DNA from: CAJMNU01 sp905214855
Lineage (GTDB): Bacteria > Bacillota > Clostridia > Lachnospirales > Lachnospiraceae
Reading direction: 5' to 3'
Length of the DNA: 64,000 bases
Assembly (NCBI GenBank): GCA_937890595.1
Contig: CALADM010000007.1
Location: forward strand, 1 to 64,000
The translations under genes and the position numbers were made by a program. The notes beneath the pieces are model-generated. The model saw nothing but the letters and a program-made list of their open reading frames with translations. It was not told the origin of the DNA and searched no databases. Numbering within the stretch: position 1 is the stretch's first letter; each line of letters starts with the position of its first letter. Positions 33,541 to 43,913 of this stretch are shown in pieces.

Positions 33541-34821
33541 TTACAGATCTAATGGAATAAAATCTTTTACCAGATCTTCCAGTTTTTCTCTGCGTCTGGT
33601 GAGGACAACATCTCCGTTCTCACGGATGAGGATCTCAGCTGGACGAAGACGGTTATTATAGTTAGAACTCATTGTAAATCCATAAGCGCCAGCATCCAGT
33701 ACACCTAAGATATCCCCTTCTTTGATTGGAGGAAGAACACGGTCTTTGGCAAGAATGTCACCACTTTCACAGATATTTCCGACAATGGAAACGGTTTCTT
33801 CTGGAGCATTTTCATCTTCCAAAGAATATGTCTCATCAGGACGATAGATTTCAACACCATGATAAGAGTCGTACATAACAGGACGGACAAGAACATTGAA
33901 TCCGATATCACAGCCAACAAATTTTTTGTCATGATTGTGTTTTACGCTGTGTACCTGTCCTAAAATGACATTGCTCTCAGCACTGATATAACGTCCCGGT
34001 TCAATCCTGAATTTGACCATTTTGCCGTACTGTTTGGCAAAGGCATACAGTTTCTGATCCAATGCTTTCCCAAGATCTTCCAGATCCAAAGGTGCTTCAC
34101 CGTCTTCTTTTTTATAAGGGATTCCAAAGCCGCCACCCATATCGATAAAATCAAGATTCTGGAACTGGGAAGCAATCTCAAGAAGAGAATCGATACTTTT
34201 TACAAAGGCATCACCAGTCATAAAAAGAGAACCGATATGCTGGTTAATCCCAATTAAATGAAGGTTGTAACGTGCCAAAATATCTTTGACAAGTGGGATG
34301 AATTCAGGATCGATACCAAATTTTGTTTTTTTGCCGGCAGTTACTACTTTTTCATGGTGTCCTGCACCAACACCTGGGTTGAAACGGATTGCTACATCAT
34401 GTCCTGGTGCAAGACGACCAAATTGTTCCAACTGGCTGACAGAATCTACACTGACGATAACGCCCTGATCGATGGCATAACGCATTTCTTCTTCTGATAC
34501 ATTATTGCAGATATAAAATATTTCTTTTGGAGAAAAACCAGCCTGTCTTTCCACATAGATTTCACCAGGGGACATGGCATCTACTTCCAGTCCTTCAGAA
34601 CGGACAATCTGTAAGAATGCAAGGTTGCTGTTGGCTTTTGCAGAGTAATCTACAACAAAGTTCGGATATGTCACAAGCTGTTTGAGGTTTTTGCAGCGAT
34701 TTCGCAGAATACGCTCATTACATACATATAGAGGAGTTCCGTATTCTCTGGCAAGTTCGACAGGATCATTGCCCTCAAAAAAATTCATCTGATCAGTTAC
34801 TTTTGTATAAATAGAATGCAT
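33541..34821 (-). CDS. lysA: diaminopimelate decarboxylase
   Basis: LysA removes CO2 from meso-diaminopimelate to make lysine. The 426-residue protein has the PLP lysine in DYSAKAN (Lys62), GGGFGIPY for the phosphate site, FRIEPGRYISAES, and CESGDILAKDR with the catalytic Cys from the partner subunit. An AAGGAGG site lies upstream of the ATG. It stands alone on the minus strand, 96 bases downstream of the glycosylase gene, and ends toward the gre terminator. Confidence 0.95.
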   Translation of the reverse strand: MHSIYTKVTDQMNFFEGNDPVELAREYGTPLYVCNERILRNRCKNLKQLVTYPNFVVDYSAKANSNLAFLQIVRSEGLEVDAMSPGEIYVERQAGFSPKEIFYICNNVSEEEMRYAIDQGVIVSVDSVSQLEQFGRLAPGHDVAIRFNPGVGAGHHEKVVTAGKKTKFGIDPEFIPLVKDILARYNLHLIGINQHIGSLFMTGDAFVKSIDSLLEIASQFQNLDFIDMGGGFGIPYKKEDGEAPLDLEDLGKALDQKLYAFAKQYGKMVKFRIEPGRYISAESNVILGQVHSVKHNHDKKFVGCDIGFNVLVRPVMYDSYHGVEIYRPDETYSLEDENAPEETVSIVGNICESGDILAKDRVLPPIKEGDILGVLDAGAYGFTMSSNYNNRLRPAEILIRENGDVVLTRRREKLEDLVKDFIPLDL

Positions 34822-34917
34822 AGTGAAAGTGCCTCCTTTATTTTATCATGATGCACAGGATATTTTGTGCATGAGTACCTCTGTGGGGGAGATTCTTGAG
34901 TTATTATAGCGATAAAA

Positions 34918-35835
34918 TCAAGATTTGTATAGCCTTTCAAAAAAGAAAATATATTGTTGCATCACACCGGCATACCCTTTATAGCGTCCAAAAGAGTCTT
35001 GGATGATCTGAGAAAAGAGACGGGATTTTGGCAGAGAGCTATATTTGGAATCCCAATATTCTCTGAGAAGGATTTTTTGGATCCATGTATCCACAGGAAA
35101 GGCATCGATGTGGTGAAGTCCAAACAGGCAGATACAGTTAGCTACCTTTTCTCCGATCCCATAAAATTGCATGAGATAGGAAAAGGCGTCAGAATATGGC
35201 ATAGAACAGAGTGATGTAAGATCCAGAAGACCAGTACGGGCATCTTTTGCGATACGTTCTATATATTTAGCACGATAGCCGAATTTTAAATCTAAAAGTT
35301 CCTGCTGAGTAGCTGAAATCAATTGATCTGGTGTGGGAAACGTATAATATATTGTTCCTGTTTGAGTCTGCATTTTCGTTCCATATTTTTGGGAGAGAAG
35401 CTCGACTCCTTCTTTGATCTTTGGAATGGTTTTTTGTTGTGACAGGATGAAAGTAAGGATCATTTCCCATAGATCCTGTCTGAGGATGCGGATGCCATTT
35501 CCAGCTTTTCCAGCTTCCATCAGGTAAGTGTCTTTTGGATCAATAGAAGAAAGAAAAGCGCCATAATCCGTCTCAAGGTCAAAGTAGTGATACCAAAATG
35601 TAAGGTCTTCTTTTGGACAGTCAAAGGTAAAAAGATTTCCTTTTTGACTGATTTCAAGATAGTGTGTAGTGCTTATAACGGAATAGCAGATCGTATCATC
35701 AGGCATAGAATCTGAAAAATCTGCGGATAGGGTACTGTCAGATATGGGGGCTTGTTGGATACGGTTCATGCGAAAGCATTGTCCGGATAGGGCGATCTGT
35801 TCCAGATCAAAATTTGAAATAGTTACAGAATACAT
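34918..35835 (-). CDS. OGG-type 8-oxoguanine DNA glycosylase/lyase
   Basis: The 305-residue protein has an OGG N-terminal domain (DLEQIALSGQCFRMNRI, then ETDYGAFLSSID) and the HhH-GPD catalytic domain with helix-hairpin-helix FYGIGEKVANCICLFGL, the Schiff-base Lys230 and the aspartate Asp249 in DAFPVDTWI. It should remove 8-oxoguanine opposite C. I chose the ATG at 35835, which follows GAGAGGA; an upstream start would add 15 residues outside the fold. It precedes lysA on the same strand but the functions are unrelated. Confidence 0.9.
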   Translation of the reverse strand: MYSVTISNFDLEQIALSGQCFRMNRIQQAPISDSTLSADFSDSMPDDTICYSVISTTHYLEISQKGNLFTFDCPKEDLTFWYHYFDLETDYGAFLSSIDPKDTYLMEAGKAGNGIRILRQDLWEMILTFILSQQKTIPKIKEGVELLSQKYGTKMQTQTGTIYYTFPTPDQLISATQQELLDLKFGYRAKYIERIAKDARTGLLDLTSLCSMPYSDAFSYLMQFYGIGEKVANCICLFGLHHIDAFPVDTWIQKILLREYWDSKYSSLPKSRLFSQIIQDSFGRYKGYAGVMQQYIFFFERLYKS

Positions 35836-36057
35836 AAAAATCCTCTCTTTATCTAAATATAGCATTGTTTGCCTTTTCATTGGAGCGTGGTAGTTTCTAT
35901 CAGCTCAGTATAGCAGATTCATGAATGGGAGAAAAGCTCAAAATAAAAGAAACATATCAGAGGAAAAATAGAAAGAAGAGTCTGGAAGAAAGAAAAAGTT
36001 TGCATTATAATGAAAAAAAGAAGGATCTCAAATCTTATGGAAAGGGGTTATATAAAA

Positions 36058-38682
36058 ATGGCAGAAAAACAAATGTTAAATGGGATGTGGAGTATGCAGG
36101 AATATAACAGTCATGAAAAAAACAGAAGTTATCCGGTACAGATTCCCGGATCTGTGCTTTCAGCGCTGTTGGATGCGGATGTATTGGAAGACCCGTTTTA
36201 TCAGATGAACGAATATCAGACAACAGAACTTTTCTGGAAAAATTATATGTTCCAAAGAGAATTTGAGGTATCCAAAGAATGTTTGCAGCAAGAACATATA
36301 GAGTTGGTATGTGAAGGGTTGGATACGCTTGCTTGGGTGGGACTAAATGGCATGGTTCCCGATTTGGACAGAGGAATCGGAACTCTGGTGGCAGAGACAA
36401 ATAATATGCATAGAATCTGGAGAATTCCTGTAAAGAAATACTTAAAAGAAGGAAAGAATAGTATACAGATTCTTTTCTTTTCCAGTTTGCAGTATATGAA
36501 GGATTATCAATACAGTGAAAACAGAGAGATCCAGTATAAGCCAGTCGGTATTTTGGAGGGACAGCAGCTTATCCGGAAAGCACATTCCATGTTTGGATGG
36601 GATTGGGGTCCACAGCTTCCAGATGCAGGGATTTTTAGGGACATTTATCTGGAAAGCTGGTCAGGATGCCGCATTGCAGAGACAGAAATCCGTCAAGAAC
36701 ATAAGAAAAACGGCAATGTCATATTAAGAGTAAAAGCAATACTGACAGAAGAGTGTTCGAACACTCAGAACGTGTGTGTTTCTGTCAAAGAATATAAGGA
36801 AACCCAAAGAAAGATGGAAAATGGAGTTTCAGAGAAAAGGGGAAAAGAACAGTCGTTTTTTGAAATCTGTCTGAAAAAGGGACAGAAAGAAGAGAATGGG
36901 ATAGCCTATGAGAGAGTCTTAGAAGTGACAGATCCAAAACTTTGGTGGCCAAACGGATATGGAAAACAGTCTCTTTATGATGTAGAAATACAGGTAAAAA
37001 ACGAGGATGATAGTCTGCATGATACACAGAAAAAGACGATAGGACTGCGCACATTGACAGTAAGCAGAGAGAAGGATATGTGGGGGAGTGAGTTTGCATT
37101 TACTGTGAATGGGGTAAAGATATTTGCTATGGGAGCTAATTATATTCCAGAGGATTGTGTATATTCAAGAATCACACCCAAGCGTCAGGAATATCTTTTA
37201 GAGTCAGCAAGAAAAGCCCATTTTAATTGTATCCGTGTTTGGGGAGGCGGCTATTATCCATCCGATACTTTTTATGATCTCTGTGATAAAAAGGGACTTA
37301 TTGTATGGCAGGATTTGATGTTTGCATGTAATGTATATGAAGTGACAGAGGAATTTGCCAAGAATTGTCAAAAAGAAGCAGAAGATAATATAAAGAGGAT
37401 CCGTCACCATGCAAGCCTTGGGCTTTTGTGTGGAAACAATGAAATTGAGACAGCTTGGTGCAACTGGGATGATTTTAAGAATGAGACACCTTATCTGCGT
37501 GCAGATTATATAAAATTATTTGAGTATATTTTGCCAAAGACAGCTAAAAAATATGCACCAGACACATTTTACTGGTCATCATCACCGTCATCAGGGGGAT
37601 GTTTTGATGATCCAAACAATGAAAATCATGGAGATGTGCATTATTGGGAAGTATGGCATGGTCAAAAGCCGTTTACAGACTATGAAAACTATTATTTCAG
37701 ATTTTGCTCAGAGTTTGGATTTCAGTCTTTTCCGGGAATAAAAACCATCCAAACATTTACTCAGGAAGAAGATCGAAATATTTTTTCAAAGACTATGGAG
37801 AGCCATCAGAAAAATAAGTCAGCGAACGGAAAGATCCTGTATTATCTTTCTGAGAACTTCCGCTATCCATCCAGTTTTGAAAATCTTCTTTATTGCAGTC
37901 AGATTTTACAGGGAATGGCAATGAAGTATGGGGTAGATCACTGGAGACGCAACAGAGAAAGATGTATGGGGGCTTTATATTGGCAGCTAAATGATAACTG
38001 GTCTGTGGCATCTTGGTCCAGCATTGATTATTTTGGAAGATGGAAAGCACTCCACTATATGGCAGCAAGATTTTTTCAGCCAGTCGCAGCAAGTATGACC
38101 ATAAAAGATGAAAAAGTTACCTTATATATAGAAAATGAGACTGCAAAAGAGCAGCTCTATCATGCCTATATTGAGATCAAAAATATGCATTGTGAAACAC
38201 TGTATCAAGTTTCTGTTAAGGGGTATATGGCAGCGATGCTTTCTGAACCAGTTTTGGAGTTGAATCTGTGTGATCTGGAAGAATACAGAGAGATGAAAGA
38301 ATTGCCATTGCAGCTTGGAAGTTGGGATGAGACGGTGTTTGTGGAAGGAACTTTAATATTAGGAGATGGAAGTGTGAGAAAGAGTGTAGAAACTCTGCTT
38401 CCTTATAAGCATTTACAGCTTCCTAAACCAAAGATCAGGACAGAAGTGACAGAAACAGAAGATGCATTCTGTATTCATCTAAAAAGTGACAGTTTTGCTG
38501 CATTTGTCGAATTAGATTTTGAGGATGCGGATGTATGGTTCAGTGATAATTATTTCCATATAACAAGTGAAGAACAAACGGATATTATGGTTAAAAAATC
38601 AGAAATATGGAATGGAAGTTTTAAGGATGCAAAAGATATGGAAAACCGTCTGAAAGTACGCTCTCTGGCAGATACCTATTAA
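36058..38682 (+). CDS. beta-mannosidase, glycoside hydrolase family 2
   Basis: The 874-residue protein has the GH2 layout: sugar-binding jelly roll (about 1-190, with AHSMFGWDWGPQLPD), immunoglobulin-like domain, and TIM barrel with RVWGGGYYPSDTFYDLCD, acid/base Glu462 in GNNE and nucleophile Glu552 in CSEFGFQSFP. These are typical of beta-mannosidases that release mannose from short beta-mannosides or N-glycan cores. No signal peptide is present, so it acts inside the cell. The ATG at 36058 follows AAAGGGG. A TATAAT at 36006 may be its -10, but no good -35 is seen. Confidence 0.92.
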   Translation: MAEKQMLNGMWSMQEYNSHEKNRSYPVQIPGSVLSALLDADVLEDPFYQMNEYQTTELFWKNYMFQREFEVSKECLQQEHIELVCEGLDTLAWVGLNGMVPDLDRGIGTLVAETNNMHRIWRIPVKKYLKEGKNSIQILFFSSLQYMKDYQYSENREIQYKPVGILEGQQLIRKAHSMFGWDWGPQLPDAGIFRDIYLESWSGCRIAETEIRQEHKKNGNVILRVKAILTEECSNTQNVCVSVKEYKETQRKMENGVSEKRGKEQSFFEICLKKGQKEENGIAYERVLEVTDPKLWWPNGYGKQSLYDVEIQVKNEDDSLHDTQKKTIGLRTLTVSREKDMWGSEFAFTVNGVKIFAMGANYIPEDCVYSRITPKRQEYLLESARKAHFNCIRVWGGGYYPSDTFYDLCDKKGLIVWQDLMFACNVYEVTEEFAKNCQKEAEDNIKRIRHHASLGLLCGNNEIETAWCNWDDFKNETPYLRADYIKLFEYILPKTAKKYAPDTFYWSSSPSSGGCFDDPNNENHGDVHYWEVWHGQKPFTDYENYYFRFCSEFGFQSFPGIKTIQTFTQEEDRNIFSKTMESHQKNKSANGKILYYLSENFRYPSSFENLLYCSQILQGMAMKYGVDHWRRNRERCMGALYWQLNDNWSVASWSSIDYFGRWKALHYMAARFFQPVAASMTIKDEKVTLYIENETAKEQLYHAYIEIKNMHCETLYQVSVKGYMAAMLSEPVLELNLCDLEEYREMKELPLQLGSWDETVFVEGTLILGDGSVRKSVETLLPYKHLQLPKPKIRTEVTETEDAFCIHLKSDSFAAFVELDFEDADVWFSDNYFHITSEEQTDIMVKKSEIWNGSFKDAKDMENRLKVRSLADTY

Positions 38683-38758
38683 AATGATATATGCTGGAGG
38701 ACAGAGGAAAAATAAAAGAAACATAAAAGATAAAACATAATATAAGGAGACTTGAAGT

Positions 38759-40285
38759 ATGATGACACAATACAAAAATCCAATTATTCCGGGATACAGC
38801 CCAGATCCCAGTATTTGTCGTGTAGGAGATGATTTCTATCTGGTAAATTCCAGTTTTGAATTCTTTCCGGGCGTACCTTTATATCACAGCAAAAATTTAG
38901 TAAACTGGGAGCTTTTGGGACATGTTTTAACAAGAAAAGAACAGCTCATGCTGGAAGGCTGCCGCAATTCTGGCGGTATCTATGCACCGACGATCCGATA
39001 TTACAATGGTACATTCTTTATGATCACAACAAATGTGACAGATAAAGGTAACTTTGTGGTGCATACCAATGATTTAGAAAAAGGCTGGTCAGATCCACAT
39101 TGGATCGATCAGGGAGGTATTGATCCCTCTTTATTCTGGGATGATGATGGGACATGTTATTATTGTTCTACAGGGTTTGTAGATGGGACTCGTGGTCTGG
39201 TTGGATTTGTGATAGACCCCTATACAGGTGGGATCCTTTCTGAGAAAAAAATTCTCAGCACAGGGTGTGGCGGTCAGTGTGCAGAAGGTCCTCATTTATA
39301 TAAAAAAGATGGCTGGTATTATCTGATGAATGCAGAGGGAGGTACAGAATACGGACATCATGAGGTGGTTGCACGTTCTAAGAGCGTGTGGGGACCATAT
39401 GAACCATGTCCCATGAATCCGATTTTATGCCATTCCCAGAGAAAACGCCATGAGATACAGGCAACAGGTCATGCAGATCTTGTGGAAGATATGAATGGAA
39501 ACTGGTGGGCTGTTTTTCTGGGAATCCGCAATTACAGCCATGCATTGCTCCACAATCTGGGACGAGAGACATTTTTAGCACCTGTAGAATGGATTGATGG
39601 ATGGCCTGTGATCGGAAAAGGTGGTCATGTGGAGTTGATCGAAGAAGGACCAATTCCAGAAGAAGAGGTATATTTGCAGGATTTTTCTATGGAACTGGAT
39701 TTTACCAGACCAATCACAGATGAGAATGTCATGTTTACAAGAAATCCTGAAAGAGAGCATTACGTACAGGATTGCCAGAAAGGTACACTTAAATTGATTG
39801 GTACAGGGGTGACAATCAATGAACCAGGGGCTTCCCCGACTGTGATCAGTTTCCGTCAGCCGGATTTTGAGACTACAGTGACAGCAAGTATCTGTCTGGA
39901 GGGACTGACTGCAGAACGTGCCGGTCTTTCAGCATATTACAATAATGATTATCACTATGATATCTATGTGGGAAAGAAAGATGGAGTATGCAAGGTTGGA
40001 TTTTTCAAACACATCCATGATATGGGAGTGATTTTAGAAGAACGGGAATTACCCAAAGATGCCAGTCATATCTTTTTCCAGATCAGGACGGACAGAGAAA
40101 AATATGCATTTTATTATAGAACAGAAGAAGGACAGGATTGGATGTTTTTGGGAAGCGGGCTGAATGCAGGTCTGTGTACAGAAGGGACATATACCATGAC
40201 GTTTACAGGTACATTGTTTGCTTTGTTTGCAGAGAATGGAGAGGCTTATTTTACAAAAGGTATTCAAATGGATGTAAACAAATAG
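38759..40285 (+). CDS. glycoside hydrolase family 43 (beta-xylosidase/arabinofuranosidase type)
   Basis: The 508-residue protein has the five-bladed GH43 domain with the catalytic base Asp16 in GYSPDPS, the second Asp in GGIDPSLFW and the acid Glu in CAEGPHLYK, followed by a C-terminal beta-sandwich (from about 310) as in intracellular beta-xylosidases. No signal peptide. It lies 76 bases after the mannosidase in the same direction; AAGGAG precedes the ATG. The exact sugar (xylose or arabinose) cannot be told from sequence. Confidence 0.9.
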   Translation: MMTQYKNPIIPGYSPDPSICRVGDDFYLVNSSFEFFPGVPLYHSKNLVNWELLGHVLTRKEQLMLEGCRNSGGIYAPTIRYYNGTFFMITTNVTDKGNFVVHTNDLEKGWSDPHWIDQGGIDPSLFWDDDGTCYYCSTGFVDGTRGLVGFVIDPYTGGILSEKKILSTGCGGQCAEGPHLYKKDGWYYLMNAEGGTEYGHHEVVARSKSVWGPYEPCPMNPILCHSQRKRHEIQATGHADLVEDMNGNWWAVFLGIRNYSHALLHNLGRETFLAPVEWIDGWPVIGKGGHVELIEEGPIPEEEVYLQDFSMELDFTRPITDENVMFTRNPEREHYVQDCQKGTLKLIGTGVTINEPGASPTVISFRQPDFETTVTASICLEGLTAERAGLSAYYNNDYHYDIYVGKKDGVCKVGFFKHIHDMGVILEERELPKDASHIFFQIRTDREKYAFYYRTEEGQDWMFLGSGLNAGLCTEGTYTMTFTGTLFALFAENGEAYFTKGIQMDVNK

Positions 40286-40312
40286 AAACATTATAGATGA
40301 TATATCAGGAGA

Positions 40313-40361
40313 AAAGGTATCACTTAATCACATAACAGATGATTGAGTGATACTTTTTTTG
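40313..40361 (+). terminator. Rho-independent terminator after the GH43 gene
   Basis: GTATCACTTAATCA pairs with TGATTGAGTGATAC, followed by T7. The 150 bases after it hold no gene and no clear promoter. Confidence 0.9.
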
Positions 40362-40512
40362 TTATAAAAAGTATTTTTTAGAAGATCAGAGTTTTTTTGT
40401 CTCAACAAAAATTTTACATAATTTTGAGAAAGAGATGGGAGAGAAATTTACAGGAAAGATGATATTCTGGGGAATGTAGGATAACAGAATAGAGGAAAGA
40501 GAGGAATAAAAC

Positions 40513-41196
40513 TTGAAAGTCCAGTTTGTATGGTTTGATCTGGGATTGACTCTTCTTGAAAATAACCATGTAGAAATCTACCAGAAGATTTTAAGGGATA
40601 TGGGATATGAGGAAAGCCAGAAGGATATTGCAGCGGCATATCATCTTGCCAATAAGTATTTTATGAGAGAAAGACCTGGAATACTTGGAAAAGGGAAAAC
40701 AACAGAATATCCTCAAAAATTGTTTGAGTTGTTGGGTGATCCTTTTGATGAAGAAAAATGGGAAAAAAGTATAAAACAGCATCCTCTTCGTGAAGCGGTA
40801 TGGAAGAAATTTCCTTTTACGGATCAGGTACTACAAACCTTACATCATCAAGGGATACAGACAGGGCTGATCTCGAATTGGGATTTGTCCTGTAGAAGCG
40901 TTTTAAAAGAGAATGGTCTGATCGAACAATTGAATCCTATCATAATTTCATCAGAAGTTGGTATAGAAAAACCGGATAGAAAGATTTTTGAGTTGGCTTT
41001 GGAACGCTCTGGGATATCTCCTGAGAACTGTCTGTATGTGGGGGATAATTATTATGATGATGTCAAAGGGGCATCCCAGTTAGGGATCAGAACACTTTTG
41101 ATCAATCCGTCACAGAGATTTGGAATTGAGGAATTAGATTATCCATATGTGATTTCTGATATTCGGGAAGTAGAGCGTTATATTGTTGATATTTAA
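40513..41196 (+). CDS. HAD-superfamily hydrolase with atypical motif I
   Basis: The 227-residue protein has the HAD fold: motif I WFDLGLTLL at about residues 7-15, motif II LISNWD, motif III with Lys (EVGIEKPDRKIFE) and motif IV YVGDNYYDDVKGA. The second Asp of motif I (DxD) is Gly, as in some non-phosphatase HAD groups, so it may be a dehalogenase-like or weak phosphatase. It starts with TTG after AGAGGA. It ends 40 bases before the ABC binding-protein gene and may be cotranscribed with it. Confidence 0.82.
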   Translation: MKVQFVWFDLGLTLLENNHVEIYQKILRDMGYEESQKDIAAAYHLANKYFMRERPGILGKGKTTEYPQKLFELLGDPFDEEKWEKSIKQHPLREAVWKKFPFTDQVLQTLHHQGIQTGLISNWDLSCRSVLKENGLIEQLNPIIISSEVGIEKPDRKIFELALERSGISPENCLYVGDNYYDDVKGASQLGIRTLLINPSQRFGIEELDYPYVISDIREVERYIVDI

Positions 41197-41236
41197 GATA
41201 AAAGAAAAGAAAGAAAAATAAAGGAGAGGCAGAATT

Positions 41237-42835
41237 ATGAGAAAAAGTATGAAAAAATGGTTAGGAGTCACACTTGCGGCATCTATGTTGCTTGCTGGAT
41301 GTGGTGGCACAAGTACTTCATCTACAACTGCACAGGAGTCTAAGCAGGAGGTTACAACAGTTGGGACAACAGCAGAGACAACAAAGGAAGCTGTAAATCC
41401 ATCACAGGGCAGTACAGAAGATGAAAAAGTGGTGCGTATGAACATTGGATCAGAACCGGACAGCCTAGATCCATGGATGTCAGCTGCTACAGATACAGAA
41501 GCCATTTTTTTAAACGTATTTGAAGGATTGGTTGGATTTGACGAAAAAGGTGCAACTGTACCAAGATTGGCAAAAAGTTGGGATATTTCAGATGATAATC
41601 TGATGTATACATTCCATTTGAGAGATGATGTGGTATTTCATAACGGAAAGAAGCTGACAGCAGAAGATGTTCTTTATACATATGAAAATCTGTCTGGTTT
41701 AAATGGAGAAAAAGCAATCTCTTCTAAATTCAGCACGATCACAAAACTGGAAGCACCAGATGACTATACTGTTACTATGACACTTTCTGATGTCAATGCT
41801 GCTTTTTTGCAATTCAATAAGATTGCAGTTTTACCAAAAGGATATCAGGATCAGGCAACAAAACCAATCGGAACAGGACCTTTTAAGTTTGTGGGATATG
41901 TACCAGGACAGAAAGTGGTTCTTGAGAAGAATGAAGAATACTATGATGAGGCACGTATGCCAAAGATTGATAAGGCAGAGGTATATATCATGACGGATGA
42001 GAGTGCTGTAGTTACAGCGTTACAGTCTGGTCAATTGGATATTGCAAGTGTTTCAGCTGCAAATGCTCAGATTTTAAGCAATACATTTGACATTTATAAT
42101 TCTCCTCAGAATATGGTGCAGATTTTTGCACTGAATAATACAGTAGAACCATTTGATGATATGAAGGTACGTCAGGCGCTTAGTTATGTAGTAGACAAGC
42201 AGCAGATCATTGATGGTGTATTTGATGGATACGGAACGATGCTGTACTCCAACTTTAGCCCAGTTATGGGAGAGTATTATAATGATCAGATCAGTGATAT
42301 TTATAATGTAGACACCGAAAAGGCAAAAGAATTGTTAGCAGAAGCGGGATATCCAGACGGATTTTCCATGACGATCACTGTACCATCCAATTATCAGGCA
42401 CATATTGATACTGCCCAGATTATTGCAGAACAGTTAAAACAGATCAATGTTACGGCTGACATTCAGTTGATCGAATGGGGAGCATGGTTGGAAGATGTTT
42501 ATGCAAATGCACAGTATCAGTCTACCATTGTTGGTCTGACAGGAAAATTAGATCCAAATGATGTGTTAGGACGTTATGCATCTGACTATCCAAAGAATTT
42601 CTTCCGTTATTCTAATCCACAATATGATGAGTTGATCCAAAAAGCAATCAAGACAACAAATGAGACAGAGCGTGTGGAATATTATAAAGAGTGTCAGAAG
42701 ATTCTGGCAGAAGATGCAGCAGCAATATGGACTTGTGACCCGAACCTTACTGTTGCATCCAGAAAAGATCTGAAAGGTTATACATTCTACCCGATCGGAT
42801 TCTTGGATTTTACAAAGTTATATTATGAGTCCTAA
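41237..42835 (+). CDS. oligopeptide/dipeptide/nickel-type ABC transporter substrate-binding lipoprotein
   Basis: The 532-residue precursor has a lipoprotein signal with LLAGC (Cys22), a Ser/Thr-rich linker and the family-5 binding fold (IGSEPDSLDPWMSAATDTEA, FKFVGYVPGQKVVLEKNEEY, DMKVRQALSYVVDKQQI). It captures peptides or a similar ligand outside the cell. It heads a five-gene transporter; the next gene starts 106 bases later. The specific ligand is not evident. Confidence 0.93.
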   Translation: MRKSMKKWLGVTLAASMLLAGCGGTSTSSTTAQESKQEVTTVGTTAETTKEAVNPSQGSTEDEKVVRMNIGSEPDSLDPWMSAATDTEAIFLNVFEGLVGFDEKGATVPRLAKSWDISDDNLMYTFHLRDDVVFHNGKKLTAEDVLYTYENLSGLNGEKAISSKFSTITKLEAPDDYTVTMTLSDVNAAFLQFNKIAVLPKGYQDQATKPIGTGPFKFVGYVPGQKVVLEKNEEYYDEARMPKIDKAEVYIMTDESAVVTALQSGQLDIASVSAANAQILSNTFDIYNSPQNMVQIFALNNTVEPFDDMKVRQALSYVVDKQQIIDGVFDGYGTMLYSNFSPVMGEYYNDQISDIYNVDTEKAKELLAEAGYPDGFSMTITVPSNYQAHIDTAQIIAEQLKQINVTADIQLIEWGAWLEDVYANAQYQSTIVGLTGKLDPNDVLGRYASDYPKNFFRYSNPQYDELIQKAIKTTNETERVEYYKECQKILAEDAAAIWTCDPNLTVASRKDLKGYTFYPIGFLDFTKLYYES

Positions 42836-42941
42836 TGATGAGATCAAAGGATTTTAGATGATAGATAAAGAGATGTCTTTTTAAAAGAAATACATAAAAA
42901 AGAAAAAGGAACAGGAAAGAGTTGGAAGGAGTATAGGAAAC

Positions 42942-43883
42942 ATGGGGTATTATTGCAGAAAGATAGGAGGTCTGCTGCTTACGTTGGTATTGGTTTCGTT
43001 GCTTACATTTGGTGTTTTTCAGATTTTACCCGGAAACCCTGCGTATATTATCCTTGGTGTAGATGCAGACCCTTTGCAGATCGAGGCATTGACAAAAAGT
43101 ATGGGGCTTGATCTGCCATTATACCAAAGATATATAAACTGGATCTTGGGAGTATTAAAAGGAGATCTGGGAACTTCATTTCGTTATCAGCAGCCAGTGA
43201 CACAGTTGATCTCTCAGGGGCTTGCGGTAACAGGAGATCTTGCTGTTATGACGATGCTGCTGACCATCCTGATCGGTATTCCGGCGGGAATCTGGCTGGC
43301 AGGGCACAGCAATAAAGCGTATAGTGTTGGATGTTCCATGCTTTCTCAGGTAAGTCTGTCTGTTCCAGCATTTTGTATGGGGATTTTTTTAATCCATATA
43401 TTTTCCGTGCGTTTGAAATGGTTTCCATCCATCGGATTTGTGCATTGGTCAGAAGACCCAATTGGATGTATCCATTCCTTGCTTCTTCCGGCATTATCTC
43501 TGGCACTTGGCTCTTCTGCTGTATTGATACGTTATGTCAAAGTTTCTATCACCAATCAGCAAAAACAGGATTATGTCAGAACTGCGTATAGCAAAGGTCT
43601 GAAAAAAAGAAAGGTTATGTATGGTCATGTGGTGAGAAACTCACTCATTCCGGTCATCACCATTTTAGGAATGCTGACTGCCGATATCTTAGGCGGCAGT
43701 ATTATCACAGAAAATGTATTTTCTCTTCCGGGGATCGGACGCTTGATCTCCGTATCTATTTCCAGCCGTGATCTGCCGCTTTTGCAGGGGTTGGTATTAT
43801 ATTTAGCGGTGATCGTTGTAGTCTGTAATTTTGCGGTAGACCTTATTTATTCCGTGGTAGATCCAAGAATCCGTCTGAAATAA
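42942..43883 (+). CDS. DppB/OppB-type ABC permease
   Basis: The 313-residue membrane protein has the family's N-terminal LPGNPAYIILGVDADP, YINWILGVLKGDLGTSFRY and the coupling motif YVRTAYSKGLKKRKVMYGHV, with six predicted membrane segments. It forms the channel with the next gene. Both belong to the transporter headed by the binding lipoprotein upstream. Confidence 0.93.
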   Translation: MGYYCRKIGGLLLTLVLVSLLTFGVFQILPGNPAYIILGVDADPLQIEALTKSMGLDLPLYQRYINWILGVLKGDLGTSFRYQQPVTQLISQGLAVTGDLAVMTMLLTILIGIPAGIWLAGHSNKAYSVGCSMLSQVSLSVPAFCMGIFLIHIFSVRLKWFPSIGFVHWSEDPIGCIHSLLLPALSLALGSSAVLIRYVKVSITNQQKQDYVRTAYSKGLKKRKVMYGHVVRNSLIPVITILGMLTADILGGSIITENVFSLPGIGRLISVSISSRDLPLLQGLVLYLAVIVVVCNFAVDLIYSVVDPRIRLK

Positions 43884-43913
43884 AAGAAAAGAGAAAAGAA
43901 AGGAATAGAAACT

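Noticed and set aside
43331..43591. Alternative-frame open reading frame inside the DppB-type permease
   Set aside because: It is fully inside a well-conserved gene and shows no family features.
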